Shown here piece after piece: positions 5,934-11,923 of a DNA stretch of 12,356 bases. The first letter of the stretch is position 1; each line of letters begins with the position of its first letter. This stretch comes from CAYWEP01 sp964613075 (GTDB taxonomy: Bacteria > Patescibacteriota > Microgenomatia > Levybacterales > UBA12049): NCBI GenBank assembly GCA_964613075.1, contig CAZTFV010000036.1:1-12356 (forward strand). Direction: 5' to 3'. The position numbers and the translations under genes are program-made. The notes beneath the pieces are model-generated. The model searched no databases. It had not been told where the DNA came from and was given only the letters and a program-made list of their open reading frames with translations.

Positions 5934-6452
5934 ATGGAAATTGCACTTCTTGCAAAAAACGGTTTAAAAATAAAAGGAAAACAGACGGTGCTTCTCGTAA
6001 ACTGCGTAGACAAGTCCATACATTTTTCAGGCATTATTGCTTTGGGAGCAGGTGATGATAAGGCGTTTCGTACTGCCAATACAGTCGTCATTAATGGTCC
6101 GGGCGAGTATGAAATAGGCGGGATAAAAATCACCGGCTTTCGTGCCGACAGTGATGCTATCTACAGTCTGAAGGTAGATGATGTTGATGTCTTATTAGGA
6201 ACGATTCAGGATCTTGAAAACATGCATCAAAAGCTGAAAGAGCATAACCTGGTCGTTGTTAATGTAAGTAACAGCACAAAAGACGCGTCGTTCGTAACAG
6301 GTCTTTCCTCAAATGCAGTGTTATATTACGGGGATGAAGCGGAAGCTGTGGTAAAAAATTTTGTCAAAGAGGCGGTACAGAAACTAAGCAAATACCAGAC
6401 CACAAAAGACAAATTGCCGCAAGAGATGGAGACGATACTGCTATCGCAATAA
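5934..6452 (+). CDS. Metallo-beta-lactamase-fold protein lacking the metal-binding motif
   Basis: A 172-residue cytoplasmic protein that resembles the UlaG-like branch of the MBL superfamily, a group of metal-dependent hydrolases. MEIALLAKNGLKIKGKQTVLLVN at the start and VVINGPGEYEIGGIKITGF at 51-69 match that branch (xxGHSxFxIKGK and GPGEYEixGVxIxG). The DxFDP-to-THxHxDH section that should lie between them is absent: only about 25 residues connect them, and the sole histidines are H30, H98 and H104. It is also shorter than the usual 210-230 residues. It therefore looks like a catalytically dead or repurposed member. In-frame GTG at 5910 and ATG at 5925 are alternative starts; 5934 is chosen because the fold begins there. 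It probably shares a transcript with dnaB. Confidence 0.8.
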   Translation: MEIALLAKNGLKIKGKQTVLLVNCVDKSIHFSGIIALGAGDDKAFRTANTVVINGPGEYEIGGIKITGFRADSDAIYSLKVDDVDVLLGTIQDLENMHQKLKEHNLVVVNVSNSTKDASFVTGLSSNAVLYYGDEAEAVVKNFVKEAVQKLSKYQTTKDKLPQEMETILLSQ

Positions 6453-6456
6453 TAGT

Positions 6457-6528
6457 CAAATAAGCCAATAATCCAATATTCAAATTGGAATTTTTTTCAA
6501 CATTTGTTTATTTGTTTATTGGATTATT
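6457..6528. repeat. AT-rich heptad run and inverted repeat before dnaB
   Basis: The left part can be read as loose 7-mers (CCAATAA, TCCAATA, TTCAAAT). AATAATCCAATA (6467-6478) is repeated inverted as TATTGGATTATT (6517-6528), and CCAAT/ATTGG (6473-6477, 6484-6488) makes a smaller stem. The run fills most of the 86-bp gap between the MBL-like gene and dnaB. It could be a weak terminator or simply a repeat remnant. Confidence 0.5.
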
Positions 6529-6530
6529 CT
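6525..6530 (+). promoter_or_regulatory. Possible -10 element for dnaB
   Basis: TATTCT ends 8 nt before the ATG at 6539, which would give a leaderless dnaB mRNA. The upstream TTTGTT (6503-6508) is a poor -35. No Shine-Dalgarno sequence precedes dnaB. It overlaps the right arm of the inverted repeat. Confidence 0.3.
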
Positions 6531-6538
6531 AATTCTCT

Positions 6539-7867
6539 ATGAGTAAGCTGAAGATTCCTCCACACAATGATGAAGCGGAACAGGGCGTGCTCGGCGGCAT
6601 TTTAATCGATAAAGACGCGATCAATATCGCATCCGAAGTATTGCTGCCGCACCATTTTTATAACGACATAAACGGCATAATTTACGAGGCAATGCTCAAG
6701 CTTTATGAAGACCGCAAGCCTGTTGATATACTTACGCTTCGCACCCAGCTTAAGAAAAGCAAGCTCTATGATAAAGTCGGATCAAGTTATTTGACAGACC
6801 TTATCGACAGTGTCCCGACGGCTGCGAACATTGAGACATACACTCAGCTTGTCAAAGAAGCGCATACCAAACGCGCCCTTATTACTGCCGGGACTAACAT
6901 AGCCGAAATGGGGTTTGAAGAAAACAAGGAAGTAAAGGAAGTCCTTGATAAGGCTGAATCCGCTTTATTTTCCATTTCTCAGGGGCATATAATCCGCGGA
7001 TTTATTCCGATAAAACAAACCTTAGCCGAAAGCTTTGACAGAATCGATGAATTACATCGCAAGGGCGAAGGGCTTCGCGGTGTTGCAACAGGCTTTGTTG
7101 ATCTTGACAATATTCTCTCCGGTATGCAGAATGCCAATCTACTGATTCTCGCCGCGCGCCCCGGGCAGGGAAAAACGGCATTGGTTCTTAATATTGCCCA
7201 GCATATCGCGGTAAATGAGAAGAGGGCTGTTGGTATATTTTCTCTAGAGATGAGCAAGGAGGAGCTCGTTGATAGGATGATCGTCGCGCAAGCGGATGTT
7301 GATGCGTGGCGATTCAAAACCGGCAGGCTGACGGATCCTGACTATGTCAGACTTTCCGATGCGATGGGAGAATTGGGAGACGCACCGATATTTATTGATG
7401 ATACGCCCGGTTTGTCACTTGCCGAAATGCGAAGCAAAGCAAGGCGGCTACAACTTGAGCATAATGTAGCGCTTCTGGTTGTTGATTATCTGCAACTTGT
7501 TGACCCGGGGCGGCACTATGACAATAGGGTGCAGGAGGTCTCAATGGTCTCGCAGGCTCTGAAAAATCTGGCGCGTGAGTTAAATATACCAGTGCTTTCG
7601 GCGTCACAACTTTCCCGCGCGGTAGAGCATAGAGGCGGGAAGAGGCCGCAGTTGGCTGATCTACGTGAATCGGGCGCGATAGAGCAGGATGCAGATGTCG
7701 TGATGTTTATTTATCGACCGGATGATGATGTTTCAGGAGCGTTGATACCGACGAATTTACTCATTGCCAAACACAGAAACGGCAGGACAGGCGAGATTTC
7801 TTTACTTTTTCGCGGAGATAGGATACGATTTTTAAATGTGGAAAGGTCGGAGAAAGCTCAACATTAA
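6539..7867 (+). CDS. dnaB: Replicative DNA helicase DnaB
   Basis: The hexameric 5'-3' helicase that unwinds DNA at the replication fork and recruits primase. The 442 residues are full length. The N-terminal helical domain starts PPHNDEAEQGVLGGILID (7-24) and runs to about residue 145. The RecA-like C-terminal domain holds Walker A ARPGQGKT (206-213), the catalytic glutamate in FSLEMS (E237), Walker B LLVVDYLQL (D316), the motif-3 type SASQLSR (354-360) and KHRNGRTG (411-418) with the arginine finger. No intein is present. The end KHRNGRTGEISLLF...RF is standard. ATG at 6539 is supported by homology; there is no Shine-Dalgarno site. The gene sits between the MBL-like gene and the proline-rich gene, all on the same strand. 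Confidence 0.97.
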   Translation: MSKLKIPPHNDEAEQGVLGGILIDKDAINIASEVLLPHHFYNDINGIIYEAMLKLYEDRKPVDILTLRTQLKKSKLYDKVGSSYLTDLIDSVPTAANIETYTQLVKEAHTKRALITAGTNIAEMGFEENKEVKEVLDKAESALFSISQGHIIRGFIPIKQTLAESFDRIDELHRKGEGLRGVATGFVDLDNILSGMQNANLLILAARPGQGKTALVLNIAQHIAVNEKRAVGIFSLEMSKEELVDRMIVAQADVDAWRFKTGRLTDPDYVRLSDAMGELGDAPIFIDDTPGLSLAEMRSKARRLQLEHNVALLVVDYLQLVDPGRHYDNRVQEVSMVSQALKNLARELNIPVLSASQLSRAVEHRGGKRPQLADLRESGAIEQDADVVMFIYRPDDDVSGALIPTNLLIAKHRNGRTGEISLLFRGDRIRFLNVERSEKAQH

Positions 7868-7950
7868 ATTTCTAATTTCTAAATCCTAAATAAATACAAA
7901 ATACAAAATTCAAATTTTTTAGAATTTAGAGTTTGCGGGATTTAGAATTT
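7867..7950. repeat. Heptad repeat run and inverted repeat after dnaB
   Basis: Seven consecutive 7-mers (7867-7915) read AATTTCT, AATTTCT, AAATCCT, AAATAAA, TACAAAA, TACAAAA, TTCAAAT: two identical pairs and a steady 7-base rhythm. Then TTAGAAT, TTAGAGT (7919-7932) continue it. AATTTCTAAATCC (7874-7886) pairs with the complement at 7938-7950 at 12 of 13 positions, so the region can form a long AT-rich hairpin. It may act as the dnaB terminator, but there is no GC stem. Confidence 0.6.
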
Positions 7951-7958
7951 TTGTCTTG

Positions 7959-7970
7959 AAAGGGGGTGAT
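7959..7970 (+). promoter_or_regulatory. Near-perfect Shine-Dalgarno sequence
   Basis: AAAGGGGGTGAT matches the full anti-SD complement AAAGGAGGTGAT at 11 of 12 positions and ends 6 nt before the ATG at 7977. It is the only strong ribosome-binding site in the window, and it decides the start of the proline-rich gene over the upstream in-frame TTG at 7956. Confidence 0.8.
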
Positions 7971-7976
7971 TACATA

Positions 7977-8183
7977 ATGATGGATGATCCAACAATGCCA
8001 ACACCAGGAATGCCAGGTACACCAACACCCCCGCCTGCGGGTGGAGATATGCCGAGTCCGCTACCCCCGGTTCAACAGCCGGAACCAACACCACCGGCTC
8101 CGCAGCCGCCGACAACACCGCCACCGGCGCCAGAGCCGCCTGCGGGTGGAGGAGGTACACCGCCTCCCGGTCAACCGATGTGA
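7977..8183 (+). CDS. Short proline-rich disordered protein
   Basis: A 68-residue protein, starting MMDDPTMPTPG and ending GTPPPGQPM, with 29 prolines (43 percent) plus Gly, Thr and Ala. There is no signal peptide, membrane segment or folded domain; it should be fully disordered, perhaps polyproline-II. Short acidic spots (DD, E) are the only charges. It follows dnaB by about 110 bp on the same strand and has a near-perfect Shine-Dalgarno site, so strong translation is expected. Function is unknown; a linker, scaffold or SH3-like ligand role would be guesswork. The ATG at 7980 is an equally possible start. The open frame on the opposite strand here is a composition artefact. Confidence 0.72.
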   Translation: MMDDPTMPTPGMPGTPTPPPAGGDMPSPLPPVQQPEPTPPAPQPPTTPPPAPEPPAGGGGTPPPGQPM

Positions 8184-8205
8184 TAGTTGGGCGACTTTAT
8201 TTTGT

Positions 8206-8260
8206 ATGCCGTCGTCCCAGGTATCATAAAATTGCAATTGCAAACCCGGGATGGCGGCAT
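8206..8260. repeat. 13-bp stem hairpin with a palindromic loop
   Basis: ATGCCGTCGTCCC (8206-8218) pairs with GGGATGGCGGCAT (8248-8260) over all 13 positions if two G-U pairs are allowed. The loop contains the perfect palindrome TTGCAATTGCAA (8232-8243). It follows the proline-rich gene by 22 nt and could stop or protect its transcript, but no T tract follows. It also resembles REP-type intergenic palindromes. Confidence 0.6.
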
Positions 8261-8274
8261 TCCGGTATTCTACA

Positions 8275-8426
8275 AAACTAACGTAATCGCTCAGGATTTG
8301 ACAAAGAAGTTATTGTTCGAGCGTAGTCGAGAACATAACTTCTCGACTCGCGGAGTTTACCCTGAGTTGAATCGAAGGGCTCGCTCGAAGAATATTTTGT
8401 CAAATCCTGACAGATTACAAACTAAC
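8275..8426. mobile_element. MITE-like element, family A, copy 2, with 8-bp target duplication
   Basis: The element proper is 8283-8418 (136 bp) and is an inverted copy of 247-382, matching at 135 of 136 bases. AAACTAAC flanks it on both sides (8275-8282 and 8419-8426), a perfect 8-bp target-site duplication touching the GTAAT and ATTAC ends. This proves that the boundaries drawn for family A are real and that it moved as a unit. It lies 3 bp upstream of the -35 box of the FTR1 promoter when the duplication is included. It has no ORF of its own. Confidence 0.92.
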
Positions 8427-8429
8427 ACC

Positions 8430-8458
8430 TTGACAGTATAAGTTTGATATTCTATAGT
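8430..8458 (+). promoter_or_regulatory. Strong promoter of the FTR1-flavodoxin operon
   Basis: TTGACA (8430-8435), a 17-nt spacer, and TATAGT (8453-8458). The start should be near 8465, giving a leader of only about 8 nt before the ATG at 8473. The MITE inserted just upstream left both hexamers intact. I see no Fur-type operator. Confidence 0.75.
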
Positions 8459-8472
8459 AGAGAAATCTTCTT

Positions 8473-9303
8473 ATGTTTGCAGCAGGGCTTATTACATTCC
8501 GCGAAACACTTGAAGTTGCACTCGTCGTCGGCATCCTCATAACTTTTTTTACCAAAATAAATAAGACAGCTTTTAATACATACGTCTGGTACGGCGTTTT
8601 GGGCGGAGTGGGGTTGTCCATTCTTTTGGCAGTTGTTTTCAGTACGTTCTTTGCTGAATTTGAAGGGAAGGCAGAGGAGGTCTTTGAGGGGTTATTGATG
8701 TTCACAACCGCAGGGCTTCTGACGTGGATGATCCTCTGGGTCCATAGGCAAAAAGGTTTGGTAAAAAAGCTCCACATAAAAGCCAAGCAGCATATTGAAG
8801 CTGGGTATCCGTTGGGTATTGTCTTTCTGACTATCACCTCGGTTATCAGAGAGGGGGTTGAAACGGTATTTTACCTTCGTGCGCTTGGTAGCGTTTCAAG
8901 TGGTAATCAACTGCCGGGTGCGATTATTGGCATCATTGCCGCAGCGGGTCTGGGGTATGCGATTTTTCGCTATGGTCTGAAAATCAACCTGGCCAGACTG
9001 CTACAGGTATCAGGCGCGATACTGCTATTATTTGCCGCAGGATTGGTTGCTCATGGTGTGTACGAGTTTCAGGAGGCAGGATTGCTGCCGATATTCTCTT
9101 TTGATCCGTTGGTTAACATTTCACACATTCTGGATAATAACAGTCTGATCGGTAGCTTACTGAGGACACTATTCGGTTATACGGCAAAGCCAACGGTTCT
9201 TGAGCTGATATCCTACGGTTCGTATATTCTCTTTATCTTTATTCTTAAGCGTATGACAGACACAATGCTTGCGAAAAGAGCAGCGATAAGTAATAATAAA
9301 TAA
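8473..9303 (+). CDS. FTR1/EfeU-family iron permease
   Basis: A 276-residue integral membrane protein of the OFeT family, which carries iron across the cytoplasmic membrane. Two REXXE iron-binding motifs are present, each in a membrane helix: RETLE (10-14, within LITFRETLEVALVVGIL) and REGVE (126-130, within TITSVIREGVETVFYL). Seven hydrophobic segments can be picked out, near 4-26, 37-60, 74-91, 114-137, 147-165, 177-197 and 243-259, as the family requires. The length matches EfeU. No EfeO or EfeB partner is nearby; instead a flavodoxin gene follows after 1 nt, which may supply electrons or simply share iron-responsive expression. The start is supported by the MFAAGLITFRETLE beginning common to the family. 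Confidence 0.93.
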   Translation: MFAAGLITFRETLEVALVVGILITFFTKINKTAFNTYVWYGVLGGVGLSILLAVVFSTFFAEFEGKAEEVFEGLLMFTTAGLLTWMILWVHRQKGLVKKLHIKAKQHIEAGYPLGIVFLTITSVIREGVETVFYLRALGSVSSGNQLPGAIIGIIAAAGLGYAIFRYGLKINLARLLQVSGAILLLFAAGLVAHGVYEFQEAGLLPIFSFDPLVNISHILDNNSLIGSLLRTLFGYTAKPTVLELISYGSYILFIFILKRMTDTMLAKRAAISNNK

Positions 9304-9304
9304 G

Positions 9305-9757
9305 ATGAAAATCCTGATAGTCTATGCCACCTACTCAAGCGGAACGCACATGGCGGCCGATGTTGTTTCCCAGGAATTGCAAAAAGGCGGGCATACGGTT
9401 GATCTAAAGGATGTTTCGGAAACTGCGATTGATAACTTCAATAATTACGATCTTATCATTCTCGGCTCGCCAAGCTGGGACATTGGCGGACAAGGAGGCC
9501 AGCCGCATGAGCATTTTGTCGCCTTTATGCAACAAAATAAAGGTAAGACCTTCCCCGGGAAAAAACTTGCCGTTTTTGGTCTTGGGGACTCAACGTATCC
9601 TGAATTTTGCGGGGCAGTGGATCACCTTGAAAAATTTGTCGACTCTCTTCAGGGCAGAAGAGTCATTGATTCTCTGAGAATAGACGGCTATTTCTTTAAC
9701 CAAGACGAGGCAAATGGAAAAATTGCAGAGTGGGTCGGTAAGCTGCAAAGTTATTAA
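9305..9757 (+). CDS. Flavodoxin
   Basis: A 150-residue short-chain flavodoxin, an FMN-binding electron carrier of the cytoplasm. Strand 1 and the FMN phosphate loop are KILIVYATYSSGTHMA (2-17, TYSSGT), the 50s loop is LGSPSWDIGGQGGQPHEHF (53-71, with W58), and the 90s loop is FGLGDSTYPEFCGAVD (91-106). All three contact FMN in the family. ATG at 9305 comes 1 nt after the FTR1 stop codon, so the two genes are cotranscribed from the promoter at 8430-8458. Flavodoxins often replace ferredoxin when iron is short, which suits this pairing. Which reductase or acceptor it uses is not visible. Confidence 0.93.
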   Translation: MKILIVYATYSSGTHMAADVVSQELQKGGHTVDLKDVSETAIDNFNNYDLIILGSPSWDIGGQGGQPHEHFVAFMQQNKGKTFPGKKLAVFGLGDSTYPEFCGAVDHLEKFVDSLQGRRVIDSLRIDGYFFNQDEANGKIAEWVGKLQSY

Positions 9758-9839
9758 AGTTATTCTTGTCGCGGAACATAAAGTATCGCTTTTCCTTTAT
9801 GAGGAGTCGATGAAAGAGGTCAGGCTTTTAACATAAAAT

Positions 9840-10004
9840 TGTCATTCTGATCCGCCAGCCCCGCTCAGCGGGGCCAGCTGGCGGAGAAGAATCTTAGCAT
9901 ACAAAGATCCTTCGCGGAGTTTACCCTGAGATCCTTCGCTTCGCTCAGGATGACGATCGAAGGGCTCAGGATGACAAAATCGTGTCAGAAGGGTGAACAG
10001 TTAC
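9840..10004. repeat. Composite palindromic repeat plus a solo MITE end
   Basis: This fills much of the 429-bp gap between flavodoxin and the Tat protein gene, where I find no convincing gene. TGTCATTCTGA (9840-9850) and TCAGGATGACA (9966-9976) are inverted ends (10 of 11). Inside is a strong hairpin: TCCGCCAG/CTGGCGGA (9851-9858, 9878-9885) enclosing CCCCGC/GCGGGG (9859-9864, 9868-9873). GCGGAGTTTACCCTGAG and ATCGAAGGGCTC are shared with MITE family A. From 9982 to 10004 lies one end of the GTAAC type (on the minus strand GTAACTGTTCACCCTTCTG), without a matching left end. Confidence 0.65.
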
Positions 10005-10018
10005 TACAAAAGAAGGGT

Positions 10019-10105
10019 ATGTCATCATCAATACCTCACCACAAGTTCGTACTGAAAGAAAAAGATTGGGATGAATACCCACTAATTACAGAGATCAAGT
10101 TGTAA
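10019..10105 (+). CDS. Possible small ORF or gene remnant (28 codons)
   Basis: ATG at 10019 reads MSSSIPHHKFVLKEKDWDEYPLITEIKL and stops at 10105. The frame stays open upstream through the MITE end (an in-frame ATG at 9971). A GAAGGG lies only 1 nt before the ATG, too close for a normal ribosome site. The composition looks protein-like, so it may be the 3' remnant of a gene broken by the adjacent repeat. I do not recognise it. Confidence 0.25.
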   Translation: MSSSIPHHKFVLKEKDWDEYPLITEIKL

Positions 10106-10142
10106 TTTAGCTTGCTATGGCGCGTCAAAACCATTGTCCACC

Positions 10143-10171
10143 TTGACAAGCATTATCTTATAATATATATT
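10143..10171 (+). promoter_or_regulatory. Promoter of the surface-protein gene set
   Basis: TTGACA (10143-10148), a 17-nt spacer and TATATT (10166-10171) form a good promoter. The start should be near 10178. This gives about 9 nt before a TTG start at 10187, or about 66 nt before the ATG at 10244. Confidence 0.65.
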
Positions 10172-10186
10172 TGAGGCGAAGAAATA

Positions 10187-11287
10187 TTGTTTGAAGATAA
10201 TGATAACAAAACCCTAGTACTAAATGTAGGATTACAAAAGCCCATGAACGATCAAGAAATCATAGTAGCCGAGAATAAATCTATCTCAAGAAGGGATCTA
10301 TTTAAGTTAACTGGTTCTCTTGCCGCCTCAGTTCTTTTGAGATCTGAACGCGTAAGCGCTGAAGGTGGAGATGTTAAAGAAGTTTTAAATTTAGATACAT
10401 TAGCGCAGGACGAGAGCCGTCCTGAAGAACTTCGAGGGATCTTGCAGACAAGGCTCTTAAAGCCTAGTAGTCGCCTGGCGCAAAGACCCATCACTCCCAT
10501 CACAGACTTTATCGTCAATCCAGACGGGGAACTTTTTTTAAGTCTCAATGAACGCCATAAAAGTGCAAAAGACAGACTTGATAACGGTGTTTTAAGAGGA
10601 TTTGCATTGCTTGAAGCAGTCCGTGCTGATACGGAAGCCGTGGTTGAGCGTCCTCCCCAATACCCTTGGGATGCGACACCAGTTGGGCAACGTGCTCAAA
10701 CTGCTGACCTTCCAGAGCCAGTCTCTGATGAGCGGATGGTTGAGCTTCTAAAAGATCCTTCTTATCGTATACCTATTGCCGCATATGAACCAGGAGAATT
10801 CGATCCTGCAAACTTTAAACTAGTCCATATTGCTCCTCAATTAGGCATTGAGGTAGAACTACTTGATGATAGACCGGAACAGCAGCCCAAGATCCCTCTC
10901 TATGGGTCTTTTGGATTTACACCATATGTAATAGATCATCAAGTACTATTGAATGGTGAAGTAAAAATCCTTCAGGGGTTACGTCTTGGCATCTATGTGA
11001 AAGATGGGCCATACGATGATCAACATAGAATGAATCTTCACTATTCAGCAATGCCCTATCAGTACTTTGAATCAGCAGGAGCATTCATTAGCCCAGATAT
11101 GATGAAATATTACAATGAAATTTCAAGCCCAGGTCAAGGTTTTGTCAATCCCTATTGGGAAAGAATGCTTAACACTCCTGGGTCAGTGTTTTATCCTGGT
11201 ATTGCCTCCCAATTTATAGGACCGCTAGGAGATAGCGGATTTTATGACACCGCTCCTGTTCTCCATATTGTTTCCTCCAAGTTATAA
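10187..11287 (+). CDS. Predicted Tat-exported protein of unknown function
   Basis: The protein is 366 residues from TTG at 10187, or 347 from ATG at 10244, which may be the better start because TTG is rare. A twin-arginine signal is visible: SISRRDLFKLTGSLAASVLL (32-51) ending RVSA before EGG, close to the S-R-R-x-F-L-K consensus. Tat export implies folding, often with a cofactor, before secretion. The mature part has no motif I can name. It includes a helical stretch rich in Arg/Leu (about 70-100) and a C-terminal half with many aromatic residues (for example YGSFGFTPYVIDHQVLL, RMNLHYSAMPYQYF) that could form a beta-rich carbohydrate- or metal-binding domain; that is a guess. It heads a likely transcript with the next two genes. 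Confidence 0.75.
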   Translation: MFEDNDNKTLVLNVGLQKPMNDQEIIVAENKSISRRDLFKLTGSLAASVLLRSERVSAEGGDVKEVLNLDTLAQDESRPEELRGILQTRLLKPSSRLAQRPITPITDFIVNPDGELFLSLNERHKSAKDRLDNGVLRGFALLEAVRADTEAVVERPPQYPWDATPVGQRAQTADLPEPVSDERMVELLKDPSYRIPIAAYEPGEFDPANFKLVHIAPQLGIEVELLDDRPEQQPKIPLYGSFGFTPYVIDHQVLLNGEVKILQGLRLGIYVKDGPYDDQHRMNLHYSAMPYQYFESAGAFISPDMMKYYNEISSPGQGFVNPYWERMLNTPGSVFYPGIASQFIGPLGDSGFYDTAPVLHIVSSKL

Positions 11288-11357
11288 GATATATTTGCCA
11301 CTTTCTTGCAGTAACAGTTTTTTTATGTATTCTAGATGTAGAGAACATAAAAAAACT

Positions 11358-11912
11358 ATGCGCATTAAAAAAATCTACATAGTGTTGGGTGGGTTTCTCT
11401 TTCTACTTGCAATAGTACCTATTTCACTTTTTTTAATCAAGCTTTCCACAAACAAAGTTGAAATCCTAAACCAAGACCCTCATTTTACAGTAACATTCCA
11501 GGAGACACCCCTTCTTTCAAACCAATTTAACGAGTGGGGTATTTTTGAGAACTCATTCTCAACTGAAGAAGAGCAGAGAAAAATTAAAAAAATACAAGTT
11601 GTTTTTACTGATGATCCACAGTCGATGTATCGGCTCTTTCTTGATCCTAATAAATCACCAATTCAAAGTTATAATTGGACTATCCGTTCAAACGGAGTAC
11701 TTGAAATGAAAATTTATTTAGAGCCAGGATACCATAAACAATTATCATCTAGTCAGCTTGCCCTCTCTGTAAATGGTGCTTTTATCCACATCCTCTACAA
11801 CCTTTCTCATATCGATGAAATAAAAACGACGGATCTTCCTCGAGAACTTCTTACTGTTTTTGACTTATATAAAAATGAATCGGAAATACCATTTTCAGTT
11901 CTCAAACGATAA
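11358..11912 (+). CDS. Single-pass membrane protein with an extracytoplasmic domain
   Basis: A 184-residue protein from ATG at 11358. The start MRIKKIYIVLGGFLFLLAIV gives a short positive N-terminus and a membrane segment at about 6-29; the remaining 155 residues should lie outside the membrane. Visible sections include PHFTVTFQETPLLSNQFNEW, KIKKIQVVFTDDP and WTIRSNGVLEMKIYLEPGYH, an alternating pattern typical of beta structure, followed by helical LSSSQLALSVNGAFIHILYNL. I do not recognise the family. An upstream in-frame ATG (11325) and further upstream frame extend the ORF into non-protein-like sequence, so they are rejected. TTGCAG (11306-11311) and TATTCT (11328-11333) are a weak possible promoter. 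The gap from the Tat gene is 70 bp. Confidence 0.72.
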   Translation: MRIKKIYIVLGGFLFLLAIVPISLFLIKLSTNKVEILNQDPHFTVTFQETPLLSNQFNEWGIFENSFSTEEEQRKIKKIQVVFTDDPQSMYRLFLDPNKSPIQSYNWTIRSNGVLEMKIYLEPGYHKQLSSSQLALSVNGAFIHILYNLSHIDEIKTTDLPRELLTVFDLYKNESEIPFSVLKR

Positions 11913-11923
11913 GCGACATAATA

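Noticed and set aside
7942..8160. Minus-strand open frame opposite the proline-rich gene
   Set aside because: Proline codons on one strand give Gly/Trp/Arg/Ala-rich open frames on the other; only the plus strand has a ribosome site.
9777..9801. CATAAAG...CTTTATG stem after flavodoxin as a terminator
   Set aside because: The stem is only 7 bp, AT-rich, and not followed by a T tract.
11244..11357. N-terminal extension of the single-pass membrane protein
   Set aside because: The extra 38 residues overlap the end of the Tat gene and are not protein-like; MRIKK plus a membrane helix is the natural start.
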